Shown: one piece after another, positions 36,224 to 44,309 of the stretch
How positions within the stretch are numbered: the first letter of the stretch is position 1
How the letters are laid out: the number at the start of each line of letters is the position of its first letter
Assembly (NCBI RefSeq): GCF_003290025.1
Contig: NZ_QNHG01000001.1
Location: 484,114-548,113 of the forward strand
Direction of reading: 5' to 3'
From: Pseudogemmobacter bohemicus
GTDB lineage: Bacteria > Pseudomonadota > Alphaproteobacteria > Rhodobacterales > Rhodobacteraceae
Length of the DNA: 64,000 nt
Position numbers and translations under genes: made by a program
Notes under the pieces: model-generated
Told to the model about the DNA's origin: nothing
Database searches by the model: none
The model's input: the letters and a program-made list of their open reading frames with translations, nothing else

Positions 36224-36757
36224 TGCGGGAGGGGGGCGGTTTTCAGTGTCCGGGGCTGTCCTCGTTCGGCGCATCGGGTGCGGCGGCGCATTGCCGGCCC
36301 GGCTGCCTGACCAACGCTTCGTCAGAGCCGGTTTCCGGCGTGGCGTCCGAACAGCTCCGGCGCCCCGAGCCAGCCTGATGCGTTACCGTTTCCCCCGTCA
36401 CGCCCCGCTGCCATGCTTATCCGTCCCGCCAGATGGCCGACAGACCGGTCCTGAATTGCTGTCCTGAATGGAGGCCGGGCGCCGTCCCGCAATTGACCGG
36501 TAGCCCGGCGATTTTCTCCCGGCCACCATTCTTGCCGAGGCTTCCCCTGGGCCAGTATTCGCCGCGGTGCTCCTCAGCTGCGCCCTGCGATCCGGCACCA
36601 GACACCATCGCCGCCTGGACCCTTGACGCCCCCCCCGCATTGCCCCCATAAGCGCCGGAGCGGGCTGACCCCGGGCAAATGCGCCTGGACAGCCTGCCAG
36701 ACGGTGCCCTCCGGCCGGATCCAGATCCGGTCGCTGCCATGACGGGTGCTGTGGAAT
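36224..36757. other. Gap before tRNA-Leu
   Basis: 534 bases without a recognisable gene. Open frames on either strand run through the tRNA itself or lack any domain. It must carry the tRNA promoter, which I cannot pick out. Confidence 0.4.
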
Positions 36758-36841
36758 GCGGGTGTGGCGGAATGGTAGACGCGACAGACTCAAACTCTGT
36801 TTCCGCAAGGAGTGTCGGTTCGAGTCCGACCACCCGTACCA
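36758..36841 (+). tRNA. tRNA-Leu (CAA), with encoded CCA
   Basis: Acceptor GCGGGTG pairs with CACCCGT, the anticodon stem ACAGA with TCTGT encloses CTCAAAC (anticodon CAA), then a long class II variable arm (TTCCGCAAGGAGTG region) and the T arm GTCGG-TTCGAGT-CCGAC, discriminator A and CCA. 84 bases. It is the probable integration site of the islet that follows it. Confidence 0.95.
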
Positions 36842-36845
36842 GCTA

Positions 36846-36865
36846 AATCCGGGGTTTCCCGGATT
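36846..36865 (+). terminator. Hairpin just after tRNA-Leu
   Basis: AATCCGGG-GTTT-CCCGGATT is a perfect 8-pair stem with a 4-base loop starting four bases after the tRNA. There is no T run, so it may be a weak terminator or an integration-site element. Confidence 0.5.
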
Positions 36866-36946
36866 GCGGCGCATTACTGGGAAATTTTAAAGTTTCTGGC
36901 CTGAGTTTTCCCTGAATGGGTTGCCTCTTTCGGACTTTTCGTCCCT

Positions 36947-36981
36947 CGTATTACGCACGAATTCAGCATGTGCGTAATACG
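36947..36981. promoter_or_regulatory. 12-base inverted repeat ahead of the integrase stub
   Basis: CGTATTACGCAC (36947-36958) and GTGCGTAATACG (36970-36981) are perfect inverted copies with an 11-base spacer, ending three bases before the integrase ATG. No ribosome binding site lies between them and the ATG. Could be an operator or a recombinase arm site. Confidence 0.6.
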
Positions 36982-36984
36982 ATC

Positions 36985-37068
36985 ATGGCAAGCTTTCGAA
37001 AACTTCCCTCCGGCGCCATCAGGGCCGAAGTCTACCGGCACGGGCGGCGGGCGTCAGCGGCAGAATGA
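36985..37068 (+). pseudogene. N-terminal stub of a tyrosine integrase
   Basis: The 27-codon frame MASFRKLPSGAIRAEVYRHG and the following RRASAAE is the start of the arm-binding domain of phage integrases (family pattern M-A-(S/T)-F-R-K-L-P-S-G-x-W-R-A-x-V). It stops at 37068 and is joined to unrelated sequence. The remaining 300 or more residues, including the catalytic Arg-His-Arg-Tyr, are gone. Position 144 bases after the tRNA 3' end in the same orientation is where integrase genes of tRNA-Leu elements usually start. Confidence 0.72.
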
Positions 37069-37099
37069 TCCGGGGCTGATAGAAACTCTCATCCGACAG

Positions 37100-37498
37100 A
37101 TGCACGACAGCTACTATATGTCCAAGGGCCGTGATCCCGCCGAATACATGAGCAGATACAGCACGGCGTTGGGGGTGGTTTGCGAGGTGCGCGGGACGCT
37201 CTCCTATGCTGATCGTGTTGCAGACGTCATCCCTGCTGTGCCGCCTTACGACCGACCATCCGCCCACCCCCAAGACGCGGAGAGCCTGCGGGGGGAGGTG
37301 GAGAGGCTGCGCGCAGCCGAGCAATTCACGATTTCGGACGGCGGTCGCTTGCTGCACAAGTCCGATGTGGTTGGCGTGTGTGAGGACTCCGATCTGTGCT
37401 TTGAGCGCGCCGATGATGTGGCGCGATGCGGACCATGCGCAAGGAAACTCGCGTCCGCAGCTGGCGTAGAAATGCGCGTCGGGGAATGTATTCCGTAA
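37100..37498 (+). CDS. Islet protein with a cysteine cluster
   Basis: An unrecognised protein of about 132 residues; the frame is open back to 36968 but the upstream part overlaps the integrase stub, so the true 5' end may have been lost in the deletion. It carries MSKGRDPAEYMSRYSTALGVV, a short coiled segment SLRGEVERLRAAEQ, and near the end VCEDSDLCFERADDVARCGPCARKL. The four cysteines (spacing C-x6-C-x9-C-x2-C) could bind zinc. The composition is less GC-rich than core genes here. A phage early-region protein is likely from the context only. Confidence 0.5.
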   Translation: MHDSYYMSKGRDPAEYMSRYSTALGVVCEVRGTLSYADRVADVIPAVPPYDRPSAHPQDAESLRGEVERLRAAEQFTISDGGRLLHKSDVVGVCEDSDLCFERADDVARCGPCARKLASAAGVEMRVGECIP

Positions 37499-37528
37499 GT
37501 CCTGAAACTGACGCGCCAACATAACGAC

Positions 37529-37876
37529 ATGACTGCCGCGCGTGACGCCGCGCTGGATCGTGTCGCGGAGGTGGAGGCCGAGCGCGATGATTACAAAGAG
37601 GCATACTTGGACACAAAGAGGCTTGCGCGTGAAATCGACGTAGCCCTTCACGGGGAGGAAGGTGCAGCGCAGCAGGCCAGTCTCTGCGATCTGGTGCATC
37701 CCGCCCGTGAAATGCGCGAACGTCTCGCCGCCCTCACCCCGCAGCCGGATGCCGGGATGGAGTCACTGGTGCGTGTCGTAATGACAATCCGTCAATACAG
37801 TGCGAATACCGAAAATGCGGCCAGAGACATCATCACCGCCCTCCGCTCCCGCCCTGCCGGGGAGGTGAAGGAATGA
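37529..37876 (+). CDS. Islet coiled-coil protein
   Basis: A 115-residue protein whose first about 30 residues form a coiled coil (DAALDRVAEVEAERDDYKEA), followed by REIDVALHGEEG and a C-terminal helix VRVVMTIRQYSANTENAARD. Short coiled-coil proteins of this type are common in phage early operons. Its stop overlaps the start of the next gene by four bases. No clear ribosome binding site precedes the ATG; it may be translated from the message of the upstream gene. Function unknown. Confidence 0.55.
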   Translation: MTAARDAALDRVAEVEAERDDYKEAYLDTKRLAREIDVALHGEEGAAQQASLCDLVHPAREMRERLAALTPQPDAGMESLVRVVMTIRQYSANTENAARDIITALRSRPAGEVKE

Positions 37877-38118
37877 AAAGCATCGTTTACAAGGGCTGGT
37901 GTGTTTTCGGTCGCAGCAGTCGAACCGAGTGGCACATGCCTTACACGGTTCGCGGACTTCGGCGGGAGGCCATTGAGGCCTGGTTTCAGGAAATGGTCGG
38001 ATACGGGCTTTCAAGAGAGAGGGCCTGGGACGTCTGGCAAGAGCGAATTGCAGACGGATCTTTGCGCCTTGGGAAGTGTGAGATCCGCGCTGCCCTGACA
38101 GAGGGGGAGGAACGGTAG
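37873..38118 (+). CDS. Islet small protein, unrecognised
   Basis: An 81-residue protein with GGAGGTGAAGGA just before its ATG and a four-base overlap with the gene upstream. It contains AIEAWFQEMVGYGLSRERAWDVWQERIADGSLRLG, which looks like two amphipathic helices with several Trp. No domain is recognised. The good ribosome binding site and tight packing argue that it is real. Confidence 0.58.
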   Translation: MKSIVYKGWCVFGRSSRTEWHMPYTVRGLRREAIEAWFQEMVGYGLSRERAWDVWQERIADGSLRLGKCEIRAALTEGEER

Positions 38119-38280
38119 ATGGACGTGAGCCGTGAAACACTACAGGGCCTCTGCGCGCTCCATGTCACCCTTGCCCGTATGGATGGGCACCAGATCGACA
38201 AGAAGGCTGCTCGGTTCTCTGCAATGGCCGACTATTGCCAGCAGTCGGCGGATGCGGCGGAGATAACCAATCGGCGGTGA
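38119..38280 (+). CDS. Islet micro-protein of 53 residues
   Basis: Begins directly after the stop of the previous gene, with GGGGGAGGAACGG as ribosome binding site. The sequence MDVSRETLQGLCALHVTLAR continues to FSAMADYCQQSADAAEITNRR and is helical throughout. No homologue comes to mind. Its existence is supported by the strong ribosome binding site and the gapless arrangement. Confidence 0.5.
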   Translation: MDVSRETLQGLCALHVTLARMDGHQIDKKAARFSAMADYCQQSADAAEITNRR

Positions 38281-39179
38281 GCGAGGCTGACCGGGGCAAG
38301 CGAGCGGTCCGGGGCTGGAGACCCCACATCCGATCGACAGTCGCGCCACATCCGGCGGCTATTGCTGCGTGGTAACCTCCCGGACAGAATGGCTTATCGG
38401 CAGGCTTTGACGGAGAACGCGTCCTGGCTCCTGCCGGATACCGGTGATCTGTGCCAGTAATATGTGCCGGTGATCTGTGCCGTGGATCGTGTCATTGGTT
38501 CAGTTTCCGTCCAGACCATGGGGTGGGTTTTGCGCCTTGCCGGAGGACAATCCCGTAACGCATGCGGAACCAGCACCGTCGAGGCGCCGCTGCGTCAGTC
38601 CAGCCGGCGGCCGCGCGACAACAAAGCGAACAATCCCGGCGTCTGTGGCGGATCGCGCCCGTGCCGCAGCATAGCGCCCGTGCCTCGCCGGGCATTGCCA
38701 GCTTTGTGGGGGCGGCCCGGCATCCTCTGCGACAACCCGGCGCCGCAATGTCTGGTCGCTGTGCTGAGGACGGGCCGGATCGCCGACCGGACCGCCGGTT
38801 GCTCTGCCGCTGCCTGACGGGCCTGACCCGCTGGCGGTGCCGGACTGCCCACAGAGCTGGTGCCGGATCGTGCCAAAGGCTTGTCTGAAGCCCCCCCGTT
38901 CTATACCGGAACATCCCCGGACAGCAGGCATGTGCAGATTGCGTCAGGAGGCTTTCACCCCGGGCGTCGTTACGCCGCCTGGCGGAGGGCCGGAAGGCGC
39001 CAGCCCTTCTGCAAGGCGCTATCCGCCGCAAGACTGGTCACAAGCCAGCGAGCAGGGGCGACTCTTGTGCAGCGGCTCTTGTCCTTACGCATTTGCAGGG
39101 TATTGGTTACGGGGACGTGAAGAGCGATGTGACATCCGGGCGGCAATCGCCCCCGGCCAGCCGGAAGCAACAAGACCGT
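38281..39179. other. Gene-free stretch after the islet
   Basis: About 900 bases with many overlapping open frames but none with a recognisable domain, signal peptide or ribosome binding site. It holds a direct repeat of CCGGTGATCTGTGCC at 38441-38455 and 38467-38481, 26 bases apart. I found no second copy of the tRNA-Leu 3' end here, so the right boundary of the islet is unknown. Confidence 0.4.
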
Positions 39180-40994
39180 ATGATCCTTTCCCGTATGATA
39201 TCCCGTTTTCAGCCCGTCAGGGCTATTGTCACCGTGACTGCCGCCATGGCGCTTGTCGCGCATTTCGCCGCTCCGTCGCTTGCGCAGGAGCGGCGCTGGA
39301 TCCAGGTCGAGGCGTTGCCGGGACTGGGCCGGGCCAATGAGCGCGCCGCCGATTTCAGCGCCGAATTCGGCAATGTCTGGGGCTTTGGTCTGCCCTCGGG
39401 CTGGTATGGCATCGTGCTGGGTCCCTATGCGGGGGATGAGGTCGGCAGCGTGATCTCTGCGCTGAAATCGGGGGCGCGGATTCCGGCTGACAGCTATGTC
39501 ACCGACGGGGCCGAGTTCCGGGCGCAGTTCTGGCCTCCCGGTGGTGCGGTGCCGGCGGGTGTTGAGGCGGGGGCGACGGCCGCGCCGGAGCCGGAGCCGG
39601 AGGCGGTGACAGAGATCCTGCCCGAACCGGTCGCGGAAAGTCCGCCCGAACCCGCCTTTACCGGGGAAACCCCGGCTGAGGCCCGCGCCTCGGAAGCGGC
39701 GCTGGATGCGGAACAACGCAAGGAATTGCAGGTCGCACTGCAATGGTTCGGCTTTTACCAGGGCGGCATCGACGGTGCTTTTGGCCCGGGAACCCGCAAT
39801 TCCATGGCGGCCTGGCAGGCGGCGAACGGGCATGAGGCGAGTGGCGTCCTGACCACGGCGCAGCGCGACGCGCTGGTCTCGGCCCATCAGGCTGAGGTCC
39901 TGGCCTATGGTTTCAGCGTGGTCGAAGAGCAGGAGAGCGGCATTGACGTGACGCTGCCGCTCGCTTTGGTCGAATTCGACCGCTACGAGCCGCCCTTCGT
40001 GCATTTCCGCGAGAAGAATGGCTCGGGCCTGTCCATTGTGCTGATCTCGCAGCCGGGGGATGCAGGCAGCCTTGGCGGGCTTTACGAGGTGATCAATTCG
40101 CTGACCGCCATGCCTGCGGGCGGGGTGCGGGATCGCAGTGACACCGAGATCCGGCTGACCGGCCAGGCGGAGGGGCTGGATGGCCGCGCCTGGGCCAGGC
40201 TTTCGGGCGGGCTGATCAAGGGCTGGATGGCTTTTGGCAAGCCGGAAAACGCTGCCCGCGACGCGCGCGCTTTCGAGGTGCTGGAGGCCAGTTTCCGTGC
40301 GGTGGGCGATACCGCGCTGGATCCCGGCCTTGTGCCGCTGGAAGAGGCGGCGCGGCGCGGTCTGGTCGCCGGGCTTGAGGTGCGCCAGCCGATCCGCAAC
40401 CGCTCGGGCTTTTATGTCTCGAAAGCGGGGGCGGTGCTGACCACAAGTGATGCGGTGCAAAACTGCAGCCGGATCACGCTGGATCGCGCGGTCGAGGCGA
40501 AGGTCGCTGAGACCGATGCCGCCAGCGGGCTGGCGCTGTTGCAGCCGGTGACGGCGCTGGCGCCTCCTGCGGTGGCGGAATTCGCGCGCGAGACCCGGCC
40601 GGGCTCCGGGATTGTCGTTGCGGGTTATCCCTATGAGGGGCGGCTGCCAGCGCCGGTGCTGACCCATGGCGCGTTTGAAGAGGGCACGGGGCTTGACGGG
40701 GTTGAGGGCAGGTTGCGCCTGACCGTCGCGGTGCAGCCCGGCGATGCCGGCGGCGCGGTGATCAACGGATCGGGCGCGGTTCTGGGCATGCTCTTGCCGC
40801 AAGGCAACAGCGGCGCGCAGGATCTGCCGGCGGATGTTGTTTTCGCGGCCGATGCGGCGCGGATCGCGGCGATCCTGACCCCGGCGGGTATCACGCCGCT
40901 GGAACGCGCCGACACCGCCGCTTTGCCCCCCGAGACCCTGGCCCGCGAGGCGCGCGGCATGACGGTTCTGGTGTCCTGCTGGGATCAGCCCTGA
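39180..40994 (+). CDS. Secreted SPOR / peptidoglycan-binding / trypsin-fold protein lacking the catalytic triad
   Basis: A 605-residue exported protein with a signal peptide (VTVTAAMALVAHFAAPSLAQ, cleavage near residue 37). Then come a SPOR-like repeat (RWIQVEALPGLGRANERAAD, YGIVLGPYAGDE), a Pro/Glu linker, a PG_binding_1 domain (ELQVALQWFGFYQGGIDGAF, RNSMAAWQAANGHEASGVLT) and a C-terminal chymotrypsin-like domain. In the last the catalytic His is Asp424 (LTTSDAV for LTAAHVV), the Asp is Gly450 (SGLALLQ for DLALLK) and the Ser is Ala523 (QPGDAGGAV for GNSGGPV). It is probably a periplasmic scaffold bound to the cell wall, not an enzyme. The start is fixed by the signal peptide. Confidence 0.82.
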   Translation: MILSRMISRFQPVRAIVTVTAAMALVAHFAAPSLAQERRWIQVEALPGLGRANERAADFSAEFGNVWGFGLPSGWYGIVLGPYAGDEVGSVISALKSGARIPADSYVTDGAEFRAQFWPPGGAVPAGVEAGATAAPEPEPEAVTEILPEPVAESPPEPAFTGETPAEARASEAALDAEQRKELQVALQWFGFYQGGIDGAFGPGTRNSMAAWQAANGHEASGVLTTAQRDALVSAHQAEVLAYGFSVVEEQESGIDVTLPLALVEFDRYEPPFVHFREKNGSGLSIVLISQPGDAGSLGGLYEVINSLTAMPAGGVRDRSDTEIRLTGQAEGLDGRAWARLSGGLIKGWMAFGKPENAARDARAFEVLEASFRAVGDTALDPGLVPLEEAARRGLVAGLEVRQPIRNRSGFYVSKAGAVLTTSDAVQNCSRITLDRAVEAKVAETDAASGLALLQPVTALAPPAVAEFARETRPGSGIVVAGYPYEGRLPAPVLTHGAFEEGTGLDGVEGRLRLTVAVQPGDAGGAVINGSGAVLGMLLPQGNSGAQDLPADVVFAADAARIAAILTPAGITPLERADTAALPPETLAREARGMTVLVSCWDQP

Positions 40995-41058
40995 TTTTGC
41001 GGCTCTGGATTTGTGACTTTGGCCCGGGCGGTGAACCCCATCCGGGCCAGAGAACCCG

Positions 41059-42507
41059 TCACGCGCGCCAGAAAGCCGGTAATAAAAGCACAAGGATCGC
41101 GAGCAGCCCGAGCCGCCCGAGGATCATCGCCAGCCCCATCACCGCAATCGCCGCATCGGGAAAATCGACAAAGGTGCCGGTCCGCTCGACCAGCGGCCCA
41201 AAGCCGTAACCGACATTCCCCAGCGTCGACCAGATGGCGAACAGCGCCGATTCCAGATCCACCCCCACCAGCGTCAGCACCACGCTGAACAGGCCGAGGA
41301 TCAGGATATAGCTGGAAATGAACATGATCAGCGCCTGGATCAGATCATCCTCGACCGTGCGCCCGTCATATTTCACCGCATCGACCGAATTCGGCCAGGC
41401 GATGCGCCGCACCTGGGCGCGCAGCACCGCGAAAGCGATCTGAACCCGGAAGACCGAGAGGCCCGAAGCGGTCGATCCCGCACAGGCGCCGACAATCCCG
41501 ATGATCAGCGCCACCACCAGCATCAGCCCGTCCCAGGTCGGGAAACTGCCGGAAAAGAACCCGGTCGAGGACATGATCGAGGTGAGGTTGAACAGGCTCT
41601 CGCGAAAGGCGGGCTCGATCTCCATGCCCGAGGTCAGGATCCTCCAGACCGCCACGATCATCACCGCATAGGCCAGCCAGCGCAGATAGGCCCGGACCTG
41701 CGGGTCGTGCCAGAGCGCGAAAGGCTGGCCATTCGCCATCTGCACATAGCGGATGAAGGGCAGGCTGCCCGCCAGCATGAAAAACACCGCGATATATTCG
41801 CCGGCGCCCTGGAAATTGTTGAACGAGCTGTCATAGGGCGAGAAGCCGCCGGTCGCCACCGTGGTCATGCCATGGACCACCGCGCCAAGCGCCGGCATCC
41901 CGATCGCCAGATAGCTGGCTATGCATAAAAGCGTGATCGCGGCATAGATCAGCATCAGCTGGCGCGCGATATCGGTGGCGCGGGGCAGGGCCTTGCCGAA
42001 AGTGTCGAAGCCTTCGGTGCGGAAAAACTGCATACCGCCGACCCGCATCAGCGGCAGGAAGATCATCGCGATAAAGGCGATGCCGAGGCCTCCGATCCAG
42101 GTCGTCATGCCACGCCAGAGATTCATCCCCATCGGCAGATCATCAAGGCCGATGATCACCGTGGCGCCGGTCGTCGTCAGGCCCGAGACTGCCTCGAACC
42201 AGGCATGCAGCGGGCTGAGCCCGGGCTTTCCCAGCATATAGGGCAGGCCCGCGAACAAAGGCAGGATGAACCAGATCGCCGAGGTCAGAAGCCAGGCCTG
42301 CCGCACTCCAAGCGCCACCGTCTGGCTGTTGGCCGTCGAGAGCGCCAGGCTCACCCCCGCGAAACCGGTGATCAGGGCCGCGCGCAGAAAGGCGCGCGCA
42401 TTCGGATCGTCCGCCCGCCAGTCAAGGATCGCCGGCGCGACCATCAGAATGGCGAGGACGATCAGAATCCGTCCGATCACATAGGCCACGGGTCTGAAGT
42501 CGATCAT
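41059..42507 (-). CDS. trkH: TrkH/KtrB family potassium uptake protein
   Basis: A 482-residue membrane transporter that moves potassium into the cell with a regulatory partner such as TrkA. The four-fold P-loop architecture can be followed: FEAVSGLTTTGATVI, GMTTVATGGFSPYD, FNLTSIMSSTGFFSG and WSTLGNVGYGFGP each carry a selectivity-filter glycine. Fusion or split of these repeats is not seen. No trkA lies beside it. Start at 42507 is preferred because conservation begins at MIDFRPVAYV. Confidence 0.93.
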   Translation of the reverse strand: MIDFRPVAYVIGRILIVLAILMVAPAILDWRADDPNARAFLRAALITGFAGVSLALSTANSQTVALGVRQAWLLTSAIWFILPLFAGLPYMLGKPGLSPLHAWFEAVSGLTTTGATVIIGLDDLPMGMNLWRGMTTWIGGLGIAFIAMIFLPLMRVGGMQFFRTEGFDTFGKALPRATDIARQLMLIYAAITLLCIASYLAIGMPALGAVVHGMTTVATGGFSPYDSSFNNFQGAGEYIAVFFMLAGSLPFIRYVQMANGQPFALWHDPQVRAYLRWLAYAVMIVAVWRILTSGMEIEPAFRESLFNLTSIMSSTGFFSGSFPTWDGLMLVVALIIGIVGACAGSTASGLSVFRVQIAFAVLRAQVRRIAWPNSVDAVKYDGRTVEDDLIQALIMFISSYILILGLFSVVLTLVGVDLESALFAIWSTLGNVGYGFGPLVERTGTFVDFPDAAIAVMGLAMILGRLGLLAILVLLLPAFWRA

Positions 42508-42590
42508 GGGGCAAGGCTTAGGCCCGCGCGGGGCCTCCGTCAAACCCCTCCGTCAAAACCTTCTGCCAAACCCCGCCTGCGCCTGGCGCC

Positions 42591-43214
42591 TCAGGCGGTC
42601 AGGCGGCGCAGCTTTTCCAGCACATCAGGGCCGAGGCGATAAAGCCCGGTCATGCGGAATTCAGACAGCCGGTCCTCGATCCTGGTGCCGGCGCCGATAT
42701 TATGGACGATCAGCGGGCGCCCCCCGGTCTGGCCGGTTCCCACCACCATCAGATGCGCCAGATCGTCCGGGATCAGGCAGGTGATCACATCGCCGAAGCG
42801 GTACGCCGCCGGATCCTCCGCGATGCTGATCCCGGCGCCGAGCCGTTCGAACAGGCGGCGCAGATTGGGCACCCGGCGGTGGTCGATATTCGGGTCCGGC
42901 CGGGTCAGGCCCCAGTTCTTCGGATAGGCGGCGAAATCGGCCTTCATGTCGCGGTTTACGGCAAGCTGAAGGTCGATCCCCTCGGCCACCCGCAGCGCGC
43001 GGACCAGCACATCGGTACAGACACCGCGATCCGGCGCCACATCGCCGCCGGGAAAATCGAGCGTCACATAGGCCGGATCATAAATCCGGACCACGCCCTC
43101 CTGTGCCTCGGCTGCGGCGGCAATCCGTGCGCCCGCATCCGTTGTTTGCGCCCTGAGAACCGCCGGCATCAACAAAGGGGACGCCAGCAGGCCAAGGACG
43201 GAACGGCGGATCAT
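42591..43214 (-). CDS. DUF1287 family exported protein
   Basis: A 207-residue protein with a signal peptide (VLGLLASPLLMPAVLRAQ). The family core is unmistakable: YDPAYVTLDFPGGDVAPDRGVCTDVLVRALRVAEGIDLQ, then MKADFAAYPKNWGLTRPDPNIDHRRVPNLRRLFER, with Cys, Asp and several His that suggest a papain/NlpC-like catalytic site. The function is unknown; an amidase or peptidase of the envelope is a guess. It lies three bases after the folE2 stop and probably shares its transcript. Confidence 0.88.
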   Translation of the reverse strand: MIRRSVLGLLASPLLMPAVLRAQTTDAGARIAAAAEAQEGVVRIYDPAYVTLDFPGGDVAPDRGVCTDVLVRALRVAEGIDLQLAVNRDMKADFAAYPKNWGLTRPDPNIDHRRVPNLRRLFERLGAGISIAEDPAAYRFGDVITCLIPDDLAHLMVVGTGQTGGRPLIVHNIGAGTRIEDRLSEFRMTGLYRLGPDVLEKLRRLTA

Positions 43215-43217
43215 CGT

Positions 43218-44309
43218 CTACCCCACATGGAACAGTGACTGGAACAGGCGCGGATCGAGGCTGGTTGCGGCAAAAGTCGGCCCCTCTGTCAGCAAGGATA
43301 CCGCATCATGGGAATGGAGGCTCTCCTGATGGCTGGCCATCACGCGAAAATCACCGATGCGGGGATCGTCGCGCAGAATCTCGCAGAAAGACCGCGCCGC
43401 ATCCTCGACAAAGATCGGGTTGGCGCCGTTGAGCTCGGCGAAGGCCTGCTCATCCTCACGCTTCACCATCACCTGGGTCTCGGTCACCACCGCGCGCCGC
43501 GCCAGGTCAATCAGATCCTCGAACCAGAGCATCTCACCGGTCTTCACCACCACCGAGAGCCGCGCGACCGAGCGCTGCGAATGCGGCGTTGCCAGCTGCC
43601 CCCGGGTGCGGCGCGCATGTTCCGACAATTCCAGCGAACAGGGGCAGGTCGAGGAATAGACGTAATCAAGATGCATGATCTTGACGCGCTCCCCGTTCAG
43701 ATCCACCAGCTCCAGCGCGAAGTCGTAATATTGCCAGCCGCTCAGCCCGGAACGCAGGCTCTCCACCTTTACCGGAAAGGAGAACCGCATCTGGATCCGC
43801 GCATCGAAACTGTCGAGGTCGCGCCGGTAATCCTCCAGCGCCGCCTCGATCACCTCGAAGCTGAACTCCGCCTCGGCATGGGCATAGAATGAGCGCATGA
43901 TGCGGCTCATATTGATGCCCTTCTTTTCCGCCTCCAGGCTGACCGTGCCGGTCACCGAGGTTTCCAGCACCAGATCGCCGGCATCGCGTGAGCGAAACCG
44001 GATCGGCAGCCGGAAATTCGAGATCCCCACATGCTGGATCTGGGTTTTCGCACCGACGATCAGGCTCGACGGCCCGTTTTGCAGGTCGGGCAGGGTGGCG
44101 CGGTAGGCCTGATCCGCCTCGAAATCCTCAGGATAGGCGCGGCGCAGCGCCGGATAACCCTGTTCGGGCAGCAGATTGCCGACCGAAGGGTCGAGCCCGG
44201 CAATCTCCGCCTCGCCGGCCGCCTCGGCCCAGCGACGCAAAACCACAAGCGCCGCCGCCGCCTCATCGCGCGAGGGGACCCGGTCAATATCCCTGTCATG
44301 GACTGTCAT
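43218..44309 (-). CDS. folE2: GTP cyclohydrolase FolE2 (type IB)
   Basis: A 363-residue enzyme that opens the folate pathway, the zinc-independent alternative to FolE. The signature CPCSLELSEHARRTRGQLATPHSQRS is present, and QHVGISNFRLPIRF and EDLIDLARRAVVTETQVMVKREDEQAFAELNGANPIFVEDAARSF follow in order. Type IB enzymes use Mn and are favoured under zinc limitation, sometimes with Zur control, but I see no clear Zur box upstream. The DUF1287 gene follows after three bases. Confidence 0.95.
   Translation of the reverse strand: MTVHDRDIDRVPSRDEAAAALVVLRRWAEAAGEAEIAGLDPSVGNLLPEQGYPALRRAYPEDFEADQAYRATLPDLQNGPSSLIVGAKTQIQHVGISNFRLPIRFRSRDAGDLVLETSVTGTVSLEAEKKGINMSRIMRSFYAHAEAEFSFEVIEAALEDYRRDLDSFDARIQMRFSFPVKVESLRSGLSGWQYYDFALELVDLNGERVKIMHLDYVYSSTCPCSLELSEHARRTRGQLATPHSQRSVARLSVVVKTGEMLWFEDLIDLARRAVVTETQVMVKREDEQAFAELNGANPIFVEDAARSFCEILRDDPRIGDFRVMASHQESLHSHDAVSLLTEGPTFAATSLDPRLFQSLFHVG

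Noticed and set aside
36417-36833. Open frames crossing tRNA-Leu
   Set aside because: They run through a certain tRNA gene and have no domain.
36842-39179. Second copy of the tRNA-Leu 3' end as an att site
   Set aside because: I compared the T-arm and acceptor sequence with the downstream tract by eye and found no matching stretch.
38970-41093. 707-codon open frame antisense to the trypsin-fold protein
   Set aside because: Long only because of GC-rich codons on the other strand; no recognised segment.
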